Positions 8,358 to 20,705 of a stretch of 64,000 nt of DNA are shown here, piece after piece (positions within the stretch are counted from its first letter, which is position 1; each line of letters begins with the position of its first letter). This DNA comes from Echria macrotheca (lineage: Eukaryota; Ascomycota; Sordariomycetes; Sordariales; Schizotheciaceae). A program made the position numbers and the translations under genes. The notes beneath the pieces are model-generated. The model was not told the DNA's origin. It made no database searches and saw only the letters and a program-made list of their open reading frames with translations. The stretch is from the NCBI GenBank assembly GCA_030411725.1, contig MU839829.1, forward strand, positions 1,984,001 to 2,048,000, read 5' to 3'.

Positions 8358-10763
8358 TCAAGACAGCGAGGAAGGAAGAGAAGAACGACGCAGGATGTCG
8401 CGGATGATGGGGTCTATGCCCTCGACGCCTGGCGCTAGTTCTTGGTGTCTTTGTGTATGGCTTTGGGTATGGCTGTGTTGTTTTTGCTGGTTCTGTTTCT
8501 CATGTTGTTTCTCCTGTTGTTGTGTACGTTGTGTACCTTGGGCATGTTGACCAGGGTGGTTCTGCGCGTCTTTGTGATGAACACCCGACTGATGGGGGGC
8601 ATGTAGCTGTGGTGGTGGTGGTGCTGGCGGCGGCGGTGGTGATGGCAGGGGACGACACCTCTTGCCGTGTTGTTGGTGGGTGGTATGTATCAAAGGTTTG
8701 GTCCGTGGAGGGTCTGTACTTGGATACATATCCCGGTCCCGCGCAGGATAGGAGTCGTAGATTCCGCCTGGTGCTGGTGCTGATAACCGTGTGGGACTAA
8801 AAATCTGATGATGATCGTGGGACGACAGAGTCGCGGGGCTGAGACATGTGAGCGTGTGGCTCCAGGCGAGGCTGTCGTTGTCGTTGTCATCATCGTCATC
8901 GTCTTCTTCCGAGTTGTTGTTGTCTGTGTCGATGGAGTTGCGGGTGTCTTCTCTCCTGTTGAGAAGACTCTGGTCCTGTTGTTGTGTCTCCGAGTCTGAG
9001 TCTGCAACATCCTCCAGCTTGTCGTCATCGGGGTTCTGCTGCTGCTGCTGCTTCTCAGAAACACCCATGTCGTAATCGCCAGGGTCATATAAACTCTCCC
9101 CGAACCCGCGGGTGTTCAGCAGCACTCGTGTGATTCCCTCCATGACGGGCAGTACACCGCTGACCCACTGCTCGTGGTCTCTCTCCAGCTGCCCCATTCT
9201 CTCGGCGAGGTGCTTCGTGTCGTCCTCGATCCGCTCCAGTCTCGCTTCGTGGTCTGTGATCGGCGCAGACGACGAGTAGTAGCTGTGTCCGTGTCCGGGA
9301 CCCGGGAAATGGGTCTGATAGCCCATCTCGTCTGTTTGGTGGTGATCCCACGAGAAGAATATGGGGGATGAGAGGGTGGCGGGTGCTCGTCTGGCGAGGA
9401 GCATGTTCTCCTCTTCTGGTATACCGTCCAGCGGTTTTGATGTGTCGTTTATGTTTGTATAGGATGAGGGTGGCACCGTCTTGGCGAAGTTGCAATCCAG
9501 CTGGTTGTCTGGGCGCCTGTACCAATCTGCACCCAAAACATCTCCTCGGTGTGCCGTGGATGATGGCACCACGGCCGGAGCAGCCGGGACAGAACCCCCA
9601 TACTCACCGAGACTCAAACTCGGAGACGGCAGGTCCAGCCTAGGCGGAGACAGCGGCTCGTGATCTTCCTGGCTGATCAGACGTTCATCGGCGTCCTTGT
9701 CGTCCGACGAAAACAGCTCGGACAAGGCAATAAGCCCAACGTTGTGTCCACTATTCCTAACCTCGAACGAACGTCGATGTCGTAGCGTCGGCGCCCTTGC
9801 CGGCATGTTCCCTTCACAAGCCCGTAGGTAACAAGTCAGAGCGCCCGGCTGCTGCTGCTGCTGTTGCTGCTCTTTAGCATCGGAATCGCCCGAACAAAAA
9901 GTCAGCGGACCGGCATACTGGGGGTAGTGTTGACGATACAACAGTGGTGATGAAATACCGACCGTCGTTTCCTTTTCTTTCTCGTGGTGGTTCACACCCA
10001 TCAGATCATCAACATCAAAATCGACGTGGGCATGCTCGACCGGGATGGAGATGGCGATGTGTCGGAATCCGCCCGAGGTGGTGCGGCCCGCGACGGCCGA
10101 GTCGGGGAGGCGAATTGTCGTGCCCCCTGTTTCTCCACCACAACCACCACCATCTTTCTCCCTTGCTCCCCCAAACCCGTCTTTCTTGTTCTCACTCTTC
10201 CTTGTCGTCCCTCCTCGGATCCCGGAACACCGTCTCCCCAGGGTCCTAACCCAGGAATAGCAGGAGGAACACCCTCCCTTCCAGAACCCCCTATTTCTCT
10301 CTTCCCCATCATCACCACCACCACCACAACCCATCCTTCTTGCCGCGTCGTACTCGTTGGCCATCTTGATTTTCTGGCGTAGTACATCCTCGCTGGTATC
10401 CCCGCGGAAGATATCACTCAGCAAGCTCGACGCATCCGACAGCTTGCGGAACGCTTTCCTCGGCGGGCCGCCGTGTTCTTTCTGGCACTCGTCTTGTCTG
10501 CTCCTGCTCCTGTGTCTGTACGAGGCCGAGACCGAGGAGGTCGAGGAGCAGGACGACGAGGAGGAGCCGGACGATTGGACCGTCACGCTCGGGACGAGGT
10601 ATGGCGATGGGTCTGCGAGTCGTGCTCCGCGGGGGACGGGGGAAGAAGAAGAAGGAGAGAGAGAAAAGGGGTTCGGATCCGGGTTCGTGCTCAGCATGAT
10701 GATGGTCTCGCGCTTGACGCGGATGGTTCCTTTGCGGGGTAGTGGTGGTGATATATGGTCCAT
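8358..10763 (-). CDS. Low-complexity protein of unknown function
   Basis: A long open frame of 801 aa, starting MDHISPPLPRKG. I place the start at 10763, not at the in-frame ATG at 10778, because a good intron (10819-10767, donor GTATGT, branch GCTAAC, acceptor AAG) removes the upstream ATG and leaves it in the leader. The N-terminal third is Ser-rich, then comes a Gly/Cys-rich patch. Residues near 470-530 (ARLERIEDDTKHLAERMGQLERDHEQW) look like a short coiled coil. After that come poly-Gln, an Asn/Asp/Glu run (NNNSEEDDDDDDNDND), a Pro run and a long Gln/His-rich end. No catalytic domain is recognised. Such composition is seen in fungal regulatory and scaffold proteins, but that is only inference. 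The whole frame being free of stops favours a real gene. Confidence 0.6.
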   Translation of the reverse strand: MDHISPPLPRKGTIRVKRETIIMLSTNPDPNPFSLSPSSSSPVPRGARLADPSPYLVPSVTVQSSGSSSSSCSSTSSVSASYRHRSRSRQDECQKEHGGPPRKAFRKLSDASSLLSDIFRGDTSEDVLRQKIKMANEYDAARRMGCGGGGDDGEERNRGFWKGGCSSCYSWVRTLGRRCSGIRGGTTRKSENKKDGFGGAREKDGGGCGGETGGTTIRLPDSAVAGRTTSGGFRHIAISIPVEHAHVDFDVDDLMGVNHHEKEKETTVGISSPLLYRQHYPQYAGPLTFCSGDSDAKEQQQQQQQPGALTCYLRACEGNMPARAPTLRHRRSFEVRNSGHNVGLIALSELFSSDDKDADERLISQEDHEPLSPPRLDLPSPSLSLGEYGGSVPAAPAVVPSSTAHRGDVLGADWYRRPDNQLDCNFAKTVPPSSYTNINDTSKPLDGIPEEENMLLARRAPATLSSPIFFSWDHHQTDEMGYQTHFPGPGHGHSYYSSSAPITDHEARLERIEDDTKHLAERMGQLERDHEQWVSGVLPVMEGITRVLLNTRGFGESLYDPGDYDMGVSEKQQQQQNPDDDKLEDVADSDSETQQQDQSLLNRREDTRNSIDTDNNNSEEDDDDDDNDNDSLAWSHTLTCLSPATLSSHDHHQIFSPTRLSAPAPGGIYDSYPARDRDMYPSTDPPRTKPLIHTTHQQHGKRCRPLPSPPPPPAPPPPQLHAPHQSGVHHKDAQNHPGQHAQGTQRTQQQEKQHEKQNQQKQHSHTQSHTQRHQELAPGVEGIDPIIRDILRRSSLPSSLS

Positions 10764-10766
10764 TTC

Positions 10767-10819
10767 CTTGTCTCTCATCAGTTAGCAACAAACTTGACCA
10801 CGCCAAACCTGTGACATAC
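10767..10819 (-). other. Probable 5'-UTR intron of the low-complexity gene
   Basis: 53 nt with donor GTATGT, branch-like GCTAAC 19-24 nt before the 3' end, and acceptor AAG. Splicing places the first ATG at 10763. No in-frame upstream ATG is seen in the preceding exon sequence. Confidence 0.55.
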
Positions 10820-12543
10820 CTCGAGAGTAAGTAGTGCACACTTAAAGGAAGGACCTAAAAAATTCCCCACCAATGATAAAAGTTAATAAGAGAAAAAAGA
10901 GGCTATGTAGGTAGATATGTATGTATGTGTCGATGGGTATGATCGCCTGGACCAAAAACACCAACAACAAAAGAGACTCGATCAACGAGCAACACACACA
11001 CACACATACACACAGAGCGAGAGAATATATAGTGAAACAAAAAATGCGGTCCAAGTCAGGCAAACATAACCACCCCCGACGCAAAAACAAAACAAAACAC
11101 ACCCCGGAAACGCTCTCAAGAAAAAACAGGAAACCAAAAGCAAACGACTAAATATAAGGTACCAAGCAAGAAGACATAGCGTCAGCGACGAAGCTCGTCT
11201 TCAGATGATAACGGGACTCGGTCAAGAAACAACGCTAGCGTGGCGAATACCGGCGAACACTCGGGTGAACAGACATACATACATACCTGTTTCTTCTTCT
11301 TGCTTGCTTCCCCTCACGCGTTAGGTACCCGGCTGTAGCTTGGGTACCTTAGGTATAGCTCGACTCGGCAGGTATGCTCCTCCATCCGGGATACCCAACA
11401 GAGAGATAGGGCCGCATATGTTTTGTTCGTGTACCGAAGCAAGGTAGGTAACCGGGTAGAGCCGCAGCCGGGGAAAATGTCGAAGCGCACATAGAAGACG
11501 GACAGCGAACAACAATAACGGACCGCAGCGTCCGAGTCCCGGAGAGACAAGACAAGAAACCAGAGAACCAAAAAAAAGAAGAACCCCCGCCGGTCAGTCG
11601 TCTGCTTGCTCCTGCATCGAACATCCCCCTCCTGACAAATCTCATGTACCTGTCAAGTTGGGCGTTCCTGAGGCAAGAGTACCCTCACCCCGTCATCATC
11701 ATGACCTGACTCTCTCTCTCTATCTCTCCCCTTGCCTCGCATATACATCATACATCATCGTCATACATCATACACACATATATAAATCAAACATCCTCAG
11801 CAGCCAAAAAAAAGCTACCCAATTTCACGTTTCGAACTTGCAGAAACATGCAAGCAGAAGCCAGGCAGGCCAACGCGATCATGAAACAGCTCAAGCATAG
11901 GTAGGTAGGTAGGTACCTTGGGGTATGCGGGACGCAGCACACGCATGGATAGCGGACCGACAGCGGCCTTGCCTCGGGACCGGGGACCGGGGGCCCTCAT
12001 GAAATTCATGAAATTACGCCATGGACAGCAAGCAGCAAGCAGCAGAGACAAGAAACGTGGACCGTGGACCGTGGAGAAGTAGATGACGACTACCTTACCC
12101 ACACTCACACAACCAGGCAGGGGGTCTGCTTGCCCCTTGGGTAGTTTCCCAGCCCAACAACGGGACGGGACGTCATCCACTGGCCTGCGAGCTAGACATG
12201 GCTGCCAGCTCCGAGTCAGGAAATTCGGCTTCTCATATCGCGCCGACTTGCTCGCCCCAGCTTGGGCATCAATCTTGCATGTTCAGTGTCGCCAACCTGG
12301 GCACCATAAGACTTACTGACACGAACTGCTGCCAACCGCCTCGCCAAACGGGCTGCCCCAACCTTCGCCCCAAAAATCTACGCACTCGGCTTTTATGCCC
12401 CGGCCATCTAAGGTATCTGCTTCCTGTCTATCCGTAAACGCCCGCCAATACGGCCCCCAAAAAAGTATAAAACGCCCAACTATGCATGCATCCTTCTCAT
12501 GTCTTGCCCTCGCTGGGAAAAATGACGCCTAACGCAATGCTTG
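10820..12543. other. Long intergenic region, promoter of the low-complexity gene
   Basis: 1.7 kb with no recognised gene. It contains a CA repeat (about 10990-11014), a CATA repeat near 11274-11287, and many GGTACC/TAGG motifs including a TAGGTAGG run at about 11900-11915. The left part is the promoter and leader of the gene at 8358-10763; the right end is the SEN1 3' region. Confidence 0.55.
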
Positions 12544-15500
12544 CTACGGCCGCTTGTTCGGCTTCCTCCGTATAAACGGATCTGCAGCCTTCTTTTTAGG
12601 CGGCATCATGGGTGCCTGCAAGAGTTAGCCACGCTCGTCCACCCTCGGGCTGAACCTACTCTCGGCCCGTTCGCTGGCCCGCCCCCCGGTCCACCACTCG
12701 GTTGTCCCACACCGGGACCAGTCGACCCACTCGGTCCACGATTCGTCGTCGGTGCTGCCGGCCGGCTCGGCGGAACCAATCCGAGCACCTCCATCGCCGA
12801 CGGGTCGATCGCTGCCTTTTGCTCCCGCGGCGTCCGGGACGGACCCAGATTCGTATCCGATCGCTGCTGTACCTGTAAAATCGATAAAAGTCGTTAGATC
12901 AAATTCTTCTGCGCTTGCTGGTCTAAGGATGTCTTCTATCATCTCTTGGATCACGTTGGGCATATAGATGTTGACTGCCCGAGGCATCCGAGTGGGACGG
13001 ATGAAATTGGGACATACTTTCTTAGCTCCCGGTTGCCCTCCATCCGATTCGAGTTGTCTCTTTTTCCCGCTGCTGCTGCTCGTCTGTATCATTGGGTGCC
13101 CAGCCCCTCTGGGCGCCCCTTGTACCGCTTCCCCTCGCTCGTTCAGCCCACCCAGGCTGGGTCGATGCGGTACCGTCGACCGATCCTCAGCTCTGGCCGT
13201 TGGAGCGGCAGGGTGCGCATCCGGACTTGGCTTGCTCGATGGGGCATGAGGAACCGGCGCGGAAGTCGCAGGTACGGCCCCCTCAGGCGACTGCTTGTCT
13301 TGATCAAGCTGTTGTGGTGAGATAGGGGGAGCGTCCGGCATGTCCACGTCACTGACCAGCTCTTCCACTCGCGGCTCCAGTGCTGGATTAGTAGGAAGGA
13401 CCGCCAATGCTTCCCAGGCCGCAGCTGGGAGCTTTTCGAGCGGCCGGTTGAGCATGGCCAGAATATTGCCCGCCGTGTAGCGGTCCCGGCGCTTGGCATC
13501 CTCAATCAGCTTGCCCCAGAATTCACCCTGCACGAGAGCACGCGAGTCTCCCAGGATCCAGATCGACGACCGCGCGCGCGTCAGACCGACGTTCATACGG
13601 CGGATATCCGTCATGAAACCAATACCTCCTGTCGGGCTGGCTCGCACGCAAGAAAAGATGATGATCTCGCACTCACGGCCCTGGAACGCGTCGGTTGTGT
13701 TGAACTCGATTTCGTCAAAGATACTCTCCCCCCAAGTGTCTTCAAACCGTTGGCGAAGCCGGAAGAGCTGCGCTTTGTAGGGTGTGATGACGCCGATTTT
13801 GCCCGTCAGGTCGAGCCCACTATACTCGACCTTGAAGCGGCGGTATAATTGCATCGCAACCTTGACCTCCTCGTCGTTGATCAGCGACTGGCCCCGCGGA
13901 CCGCGATTTTGAGAACCCTTAACGTCAAAGAAGCGGTAGGGGCCAAGAAGCACGCTCCGATGCCAGTCCTGTCGGCGTAGACTCGCCATATCCGGGCCGT
14001 TTTGCAGCAGCCCCTCGTAGAACTCCTTACTCGGGAACATGCTGATCTCAGGGTGCATGCGGTATTGCGTGTCGAGAAGATGCACGTCCTTGGCGTGACG
14101 CTTCTGCATCCGCACGAACAAGCTCTGATCATAGCCGTATCGCGCCGCCGACTGGGAGAGCACCGTGGGAGGAAGCTGTTTGGGATCTCCGACGAGGATA
14201 CACTTGGAGCATCCGTACTTCAACGGGATTAGCGCGCTGAGCTCCACACACTGCGCCGCCTCGTCAATGATGACGGTCTCAAACTCTACAGTCAAGGTCC
14301 TGAACATATCGTGGCCGCTGCCGCTGAGCGTGGTGCACAGCACCTGGGCCTTATCGAGGATGTCTTGCTGAATCTGGCGGCGTTTGATGTCGGACTCGCG
14401 CTGCGCCGTGTCGCCGCTGGCCTTATCCGCCTCGATCTTGGCGCCGATATGTGCCTGCCGGGCCCTCAGATCGTCAAACTCCCGTTGCAGCTTCCCGAGG
14501 AGCTGGCGGTCCCCGCTAGCTCTGGCTGCCTCGAGCTGTGGCCGGAGCTCGTTGACCTTGGCTTTGAGCTCGCCGGCCTCCTGGTGCATTCTTTCCTTGG
14601 CGCTGGGTGCGGCCGGATCGGTCGTTGCGTTAAAACGGATCTTGACCAGTTCCTCAAGTGTCACATCCTTGACAGCAGTATTGACGGCTTCGCTCCTCCC
14701 AACGCGTACCACGTTGATCCTGTGGAATGAGCCGTTCATCGTCTTGACGCCCGCCTTGAGACGAATGACAAGCTCGTCAACGGCCGCATTACTGGGGGCG
14801 CACACCAGCAGCTTCTTCGCCGGGTTCCTAGGAGGGGGGCCTTCTGATCCAGGCTTGCTAATAGCCACAGCCCCGGCGGGTTGGAGGACGTGGGTCAGCA
14901 GGCAGCCGACCATAGCAACAATGGTCTTTGTTTTTCCGGTACCGGGCGGGCCCTGGACCAGTGTGAATCCATCATTCTCTTTGGCGTTCAAGATGGCCTT
15001 GGCTTGGCCGGGGTTCAGGTTGTAAACGTCTATGAGGGTCTGGATTCTATCCCTGGGAAAATTTAGCATCGGAGATGGTTCGGCCTTGAGGATCTCTTCG
15101 GCGAGGTCGTAGTACTGCAGGCTCTCGAGCGCCGCGTATTCTCGCTCGATGGTGGTCATGTTGGTGATCTTGACAACGTTAAATTCGGCAGCCGGAAGCA
15201 TGGCTGACAGAATGGGGTTGCCCTTGGCGCTGAGTCGGAAGATGACTTCTCCCGCGCCAGGCTTCATTTTGACCTTCCAGATTCGCGCCAGACAATGGAG
15301 CGCTTCCGGCTGGTTAAGGGGGTCACTTCCTCTGCTAATGAGGACGATGTCGCCTTCGGATACCAGTCTCTCCCTGGTGACTCTATCCTTGCTCCTGCTG
15401 ACCTCCGGCGGGAGCGAGACGGTGACTTCCATAAACTTATCGACCGTCATACGATTGAGCACTTTGATACCAAACGGTTTGGCTGTCGATTCGTTCTTGT

Positions 15501-18500
15501 CTGTTACGAACGACCGCCAAGCCTCGTACACGAGGAGAGGGAAGAAGGTTTGCTTGTAGCTCCGCGGGTCCGTGTAGGTGTCCGAGACACGGTCGCAACG
15601 ATACCCACTAGGCGGATCGTTGCCTTCGTGGAAGATATCCCACTCCAAGATTGCCTGGTGGAGGACGTCCATGGGCGGAACGATGCGCGCCCGCAGGTCC
15701 GCGAGCGATCTCTGGACCTTTTGCTTTTGGACAGGCCTTCGAGGCGCCGCGAGGAGCTGGAGGCGACTGGCATCACCCACGGCCTTCTTGCCCTTGACAG
15801 CCTTGCCCGACAAGATCTCGTCCTCTCCCGAATCTTCTTCATCATGGTCATCATCCGAAGAGCCGACCATGATCTCATCCTTGAGCTCTGGTGCGTGGTC
15901 CTTGCCGCGAACACCGACAATTCCCTGGAGGCCCGACCCTTCCCCGGGAACAATCCTTGGCGGAGCCCGCAAGGCCTTGGCTTTCGCGATAGCCTCTGCA
16001 TCTCTCTTCTGCTTCTCAGCCTTCTCGCGCGCGCGGGCTTCCTTCAGGGCTTCCGCGTTCAACGTCGGCTTTGGTGCGGCCTTCAGGATAGGCTTCTGCG
16101 GCTTGAGGGCGTCGAGGGCAGATTTTCGTTTGTCAGAATGAGGCGTGAGCTCGTCGAGATGCGACTTGACAGAGGCCGCCAGAGAGGCGCTGCTAGCTTT
16201 GGAGAAGTCGAGTCTGCTTTGTCGGAGCGCCTTTTCCTTCTGTTTCTGCTCTTCTACCGGCTTGACGAACAGCTCGTCGATGGCAGCATCATCTCCGAGC
16301 GCCTTGAGGAGTTCGATCCGTTGTGCATCTGTCAGATTGGTCTTGATGGGGTAATCGTAGGACCCATCACGTTTTCCGACCTTCTTCAGAATGTTATCGA
16401 GAATAGCCTTGGTCTTTGCGGGGAGAACCATGCCGTTGTCGCCAAGACGCGCGACAAGTTTCTTGATCACGTCGATGGTAGTTTGTACCAGGTATTTATC
16501 CCGGAGCTGAAGCATTTGGACGAGCTGGCACGAGCTGTGTCTTGATGGCGGGTCAAGAACAGTCTTCATTGCTTCGCCATCTGTGTCGCCATCTTTTGCC
16601 TGGCTGAGTGCCGAAGCCAGGAGACCGTCTTGGGCCAGGAGCTTGTCGGCGAACTCCATCACGTCCCGACAGAAATCTTCCATTGTCTTCTTCTCGACCC
16701 TGACGTGCCACTGCCTCATGTTCTGGAACGAATGGCCGATCATCTGCCACTGGCAGTCCCACCACTCCCTGATGACTGCTTTATCGGCCGGTGTCAGTGA
16801 TCTCAGTCTCACCTGGCCAACGCCCGGATCACAGAGACCGTAAAGGAATTGTCCGCTCAGGCGGAGGAGTGGTTGCATATGGGTCCAGGACCTTCGGTTC
16901 GCCTTCTCCCCGAGAAGATTCTTCACGGCCCCGGTGAATGCGGTCAAGAAGGGAGTGAGATACTCTTCCAGCATCTTGGCGACGGCATCCAAAGGCTCAG
17001 ACTCCGTGGTGACAGCTTTTACGAGCTCCATGCCGGCTTCGCGTATCGAGTCCTCGCCATGAAACAGGGACGCGGCGATGGGATCGATGGTTCGCCTCTC
17101 AGAATCGGAGCAGAACATGTGGAGGTCTGCCGGTGTGAAATCGGAGAGGCGAAAAAACACTCGCGAGATGGCCGCCGTTTGCTGCGAGAACCGATTGTTG
17201 AACTTCTCCAACTGTTTGGCGAGCGTCTCCTTCCTCTTGGGAATGAACTTTTCAATATTCTGGAGAGGCATCGTGGCCAGCAGCATAGCTTTGGCGAGCT
17301 CGGTCTGTCCGGACCATAGCATTTCGAGAAAGGCTTCCCAGAGCCCGCCCGAATCCCTGTTGACGGCATCTTGAACGGGAATGTCATCGTTCAGGGCGCT
17401 CCATTCAAAACACGTTGCCTTGGCGTCGAGCGCGAGAGACGAGTGGATGATACTCATGGCAGTCTTTGACAGCCCTGCGTTATACCTGTCTCCAGTTTTA
17501 AGCTGGGAAGCGGAAATGATTACGTCTTGATATTGGACCACGCGGTTGAGCAGCTGGTTGACCATGATAAGGGCGGTCCCCGTGTCAAATGGCGTACGCA
17601 GATAACCATTCAGCGACTCCTCGAGGGCCACCAACCCGGCAAGGGTACTAGTTGCCTGGGCTTCCGGACCAGCTCTAGGGTCGCGCCGGAACGTCTCGAA
17701 GAGATGTCTCAAAAGACTCTCGCAGACATCCGACCTACGATTTGGTTCTAGCGAGTTGATGAATGACTTGATCCAGACCGCGAAGAGCGGCGTCTTCTCA
17801 GCCCCCTGCTCCTCCATCGATTCCGGGCTGAGCGAGCTAGCTAGGAATGGTCGAAATGCCGAGCTCTTGAAGATCTCCTCGACCATCTGGCTTGGCGTGA
17901 TATGATCGTAGGCTGCCCAGAACGCCTTTGTTGACTTCTCCATCAGCTTCCACTGGCCCCGAAGAACGGCTGCCAATGCCTTGGGGGAGTCGGTGACGAG
18001 ATGCTCCAGAGCCAGGAAGTATATATTTGGTGACAGCTCCATGCCCCGGAGAAACTCGTCGATCTGCCGCTCGCTAAATGCTGGCAGCATGACCTCAACA
18101 CCGCGCCAGAACCGACAAATCTTGTCGGCGCTCGGCAAGCCCTTGGCAATCGAGACACTGAGGATGGCGACCTCAAGCTGGCTGCTAATCGACCAATCCC
18201 ATTCCTCTGTTGTCAGGGAGCCAGGCGTCTTCCTACCCCAGGCCGCCTTGGCAAAGTTGAATCGGTACGGGTTCTCGTCAAAGAGGAAAAAAGTCATGGT
18301 CGGAATGATGCCACTTGACGTCCTCAGCGGTTTCTTGAGCTGTGTATTCTCGAACACGTAGTTGAAGTCCTCCCGGTTGTCTGGCTGGGCGAGGTACGTC
18401 ATGCAACAGAGAGCTTCGAATAGGGCCAGCACACTTGTCGTGTCGAGGACCGCGAGTTTGCTGGTGTTCATCGGACCCTTCTCCTCGAGTATCGTTCTCG

Positions 18501-19004
18501 CCCTCCGTAGCCCACGATCGATTCGATCCTTATCGAACTGATTCAGTTTTTGCTGCATATAATCGACCGATTCGGCCGGCAAGTCCCTGGACGCCCCGGT
18601 TAGCACAGACGGGTAGAGAAGAGACAGGCAGAAACCTACCCTTCCAAGGCTTTCAGAAACTTATCGCGCTGGCTGTGCCAGTTCCTTGCGCAGGCATCGC
18701 AGGATGTGAGACACAGATTCGCGGCATCCGACCACTCGCCCTGCCATGTGCTTGCGTCCTCGGCACGGATGCCGAGCAGCAGACTGAGTCGATAGCCAAC
18801 AATGAGTCTCTTGCCGAACGCGGTCATGCGATTCTTCTTCTCCTCCTCAGATATTCCGTCCAGTGCAGCGGGTACATCGTCATCGTAGCGTACCGTGTCT
18901 TCGTCATTGATCTTGGGGCAGAACATGTGCGCCCCCGGTGGCCACGACTTGAACTCGTTATAGAACTCGACGAGGGCCGAGTAGAGCGGCTCGGACTGCA
19001 TCAT
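12544..19004 (-). CDS. SEN1: Sen1-type RNA/DNA helicase
   Basis: Four exons: 19004-18640, 18586-13018, 12872-12660 and 12615-12544, giving 6219 nt and 2072 aa. The family is usually about 2000-2200 aa. The N-terminal half is the helical SEN1-N domain. A basic/acidic linker follows near residues 830-930. The superfamily 1B helicase core has Walker A GPPGTGKT at 1334-1341, DEAA at 1563-1566, then LVGDPKQLPPTV, LDTQYRMHPEI, TTDAFQGRE and GLTRARSS. Sen1 unwinds RNA:DNA hybrids and ends RNA polymerase II transcription at short non-coding transcripts. The last two introns (about 145 nt and 44 nt) matter: reading through gives a false Trp-rich end, while splicing gives IDPSAMEVLGLVPP and a basic tail PPKKKAADPFIRRKPNKRP, as expected of a Sen1 C-terminal nuclear signal. 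Confidence 0.96.
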
Positions 19005-20705
19005 CTTGCCTGATGACCGAAGGGCGCAGGGCCCTTCGAGGTTGCGGTTTGGATGCTTGGAGAGAGATATAGGTCTTGGGCCGTGGTGACCATTATTCGG
19101 TCGAGGCGAGAGGGAGGGAGCTGCAGTCGGTCGGGAGTTCGGGGTCAAAGAACGGACACTCTGGAGACCTTGGGAGGAGTGGTGGAGGAAGAAATCAAAC
19201 AGGCCGGATGGGAATTAATATAGCCAGCTAGCCCGGCAGGTGTTCCGGGAGGCTATTACAGCGGGCAAGTGGTGCTGGGGTTTGTAATTGTTGAGATGGA
19301 AAATCCGAGATGTTGAAGGAGATCATGCATGGAACCTGACGCCTGCGTCTTCCGGTGCTGGGACAAGGATCGCGTCGCGTTTGCCTTGTGGGGCGGCTGC
19401 GGGAGCTTAACGAGGCAGGACAGCTTTGTATTGTTAGCGCGGTAGCACTTTAACAAAGGAACAAACAGATCACCATTGCTTAGAACACCTGGCTGGCATA
19501 CATACAATAATTAGCAGTCTCTAATCAGGTGCCGCTTTTTCACTGGTTTCTACAAAGCATCGTTATACTCTCAGCGGACTCCTGGAGAGCGTTCTGCCAA
19601 TGTCTGCGAATTATCAAACGATGATATTGTTTGGTCGGTACGGGCCGGCGTCAAATCAAAGCGACCAGGTTTCCAACGACAGGCCTTCCTGCAGCGTCCC
19701 CAGGGGAATCTAATTGCCTCTGCAAAAGCCCACTGTAAAAGAAGAAACGAGCTGCTTCTTCCCAACAGCTATCCCATCAGCGACGGATATTTGCAGCTAT
19801 TCCGACGGCAACTTACTGGCCGAGCCCGTTTATAACACCGTTTATGTCACGAAGCATGATAAGTCAGTTAACCAAGGTGCTGCCGTAAGTCGTTTGTCAA
19901 ACGGGAGCCTCAACAGGCCCCCCAAGTCCTCGAGTGATACACGGCACCAGCAGTCAGGAATTGATACATCAACTTTCTTTCCTGACCGGCACCTGGCCTG
20001 TGGCATCGAATTCAACCGATTTAAGCTACAAGCTCCGTCTCCCTAGGGTACACAAAACCTAATCAAGAAACTATTGGGAAAATCCATTTCATCCCATATA
20101 TATACAAGTCACCTGATACACCAAAAAAACGGAGATATGACTTGGTATCCAAAACAACATGAGATGGGAGGAGACCGTCGATAGCCCGCATCATGGCGAA
20201 AAGTCTGCAAATCGTTTCACACACCAGTCACATCATACATGTATGCGAATGCAAAAACACCGGCCCATGTCAGCAACCAACTCAGTAGCTGTAGAAAAGA
20301 AACGTAGATGCATGCCCAAGCCGAGACAGATATGGATTCCTGTTTGCTTGAAACTCATAACCCTGAAGAGCGCCGAAGCCCATGAACGCCACTACCCGTA
20401 AGAAACCATGCTCCATCCCAGCCAGCCATGAACACCTGAAAAAGAGAAACCTCATCTCTGGCTACCTCCTATGCTATCTGGCAAGCCCTCTCTTATGCCC
20501 TCTGAGCCATACTCCCTCCCAAGCACCCCACCCTTGTGTTATTAGCAAGCCGGTTTGCGCTGAATGCCGGCCGTCAGAGCAAACAGTGACCTGGAAGGAG
20601 CCGAAACCCGGAGGCCATCTGAGCCGCCATTTACAAGCTGGGAGGCGGAGGAGGGGGCTGACGGTGACCTCCACGCTGACCGAACGGATAAGTTCGGGAA
20701 TCGTT
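19005..20705. other. Intergenic region, SEN1 promoter side
   Basis: 1.7 kb between the SEN1 start and the end of the CPSF6-like gene, both on the minus strand. No gene recognised. The region just above 19004 should be the SEN1 leader and promoter. Open frames are short and unconvincing. Confidence 0.55.

Noticed and set aside
12606..12794. Small separate gene starting MEVLGLVPPSRP on the minus strand
   Set aside because: It is SEN1 exon 3 in its correct frame, not a gene of its own.
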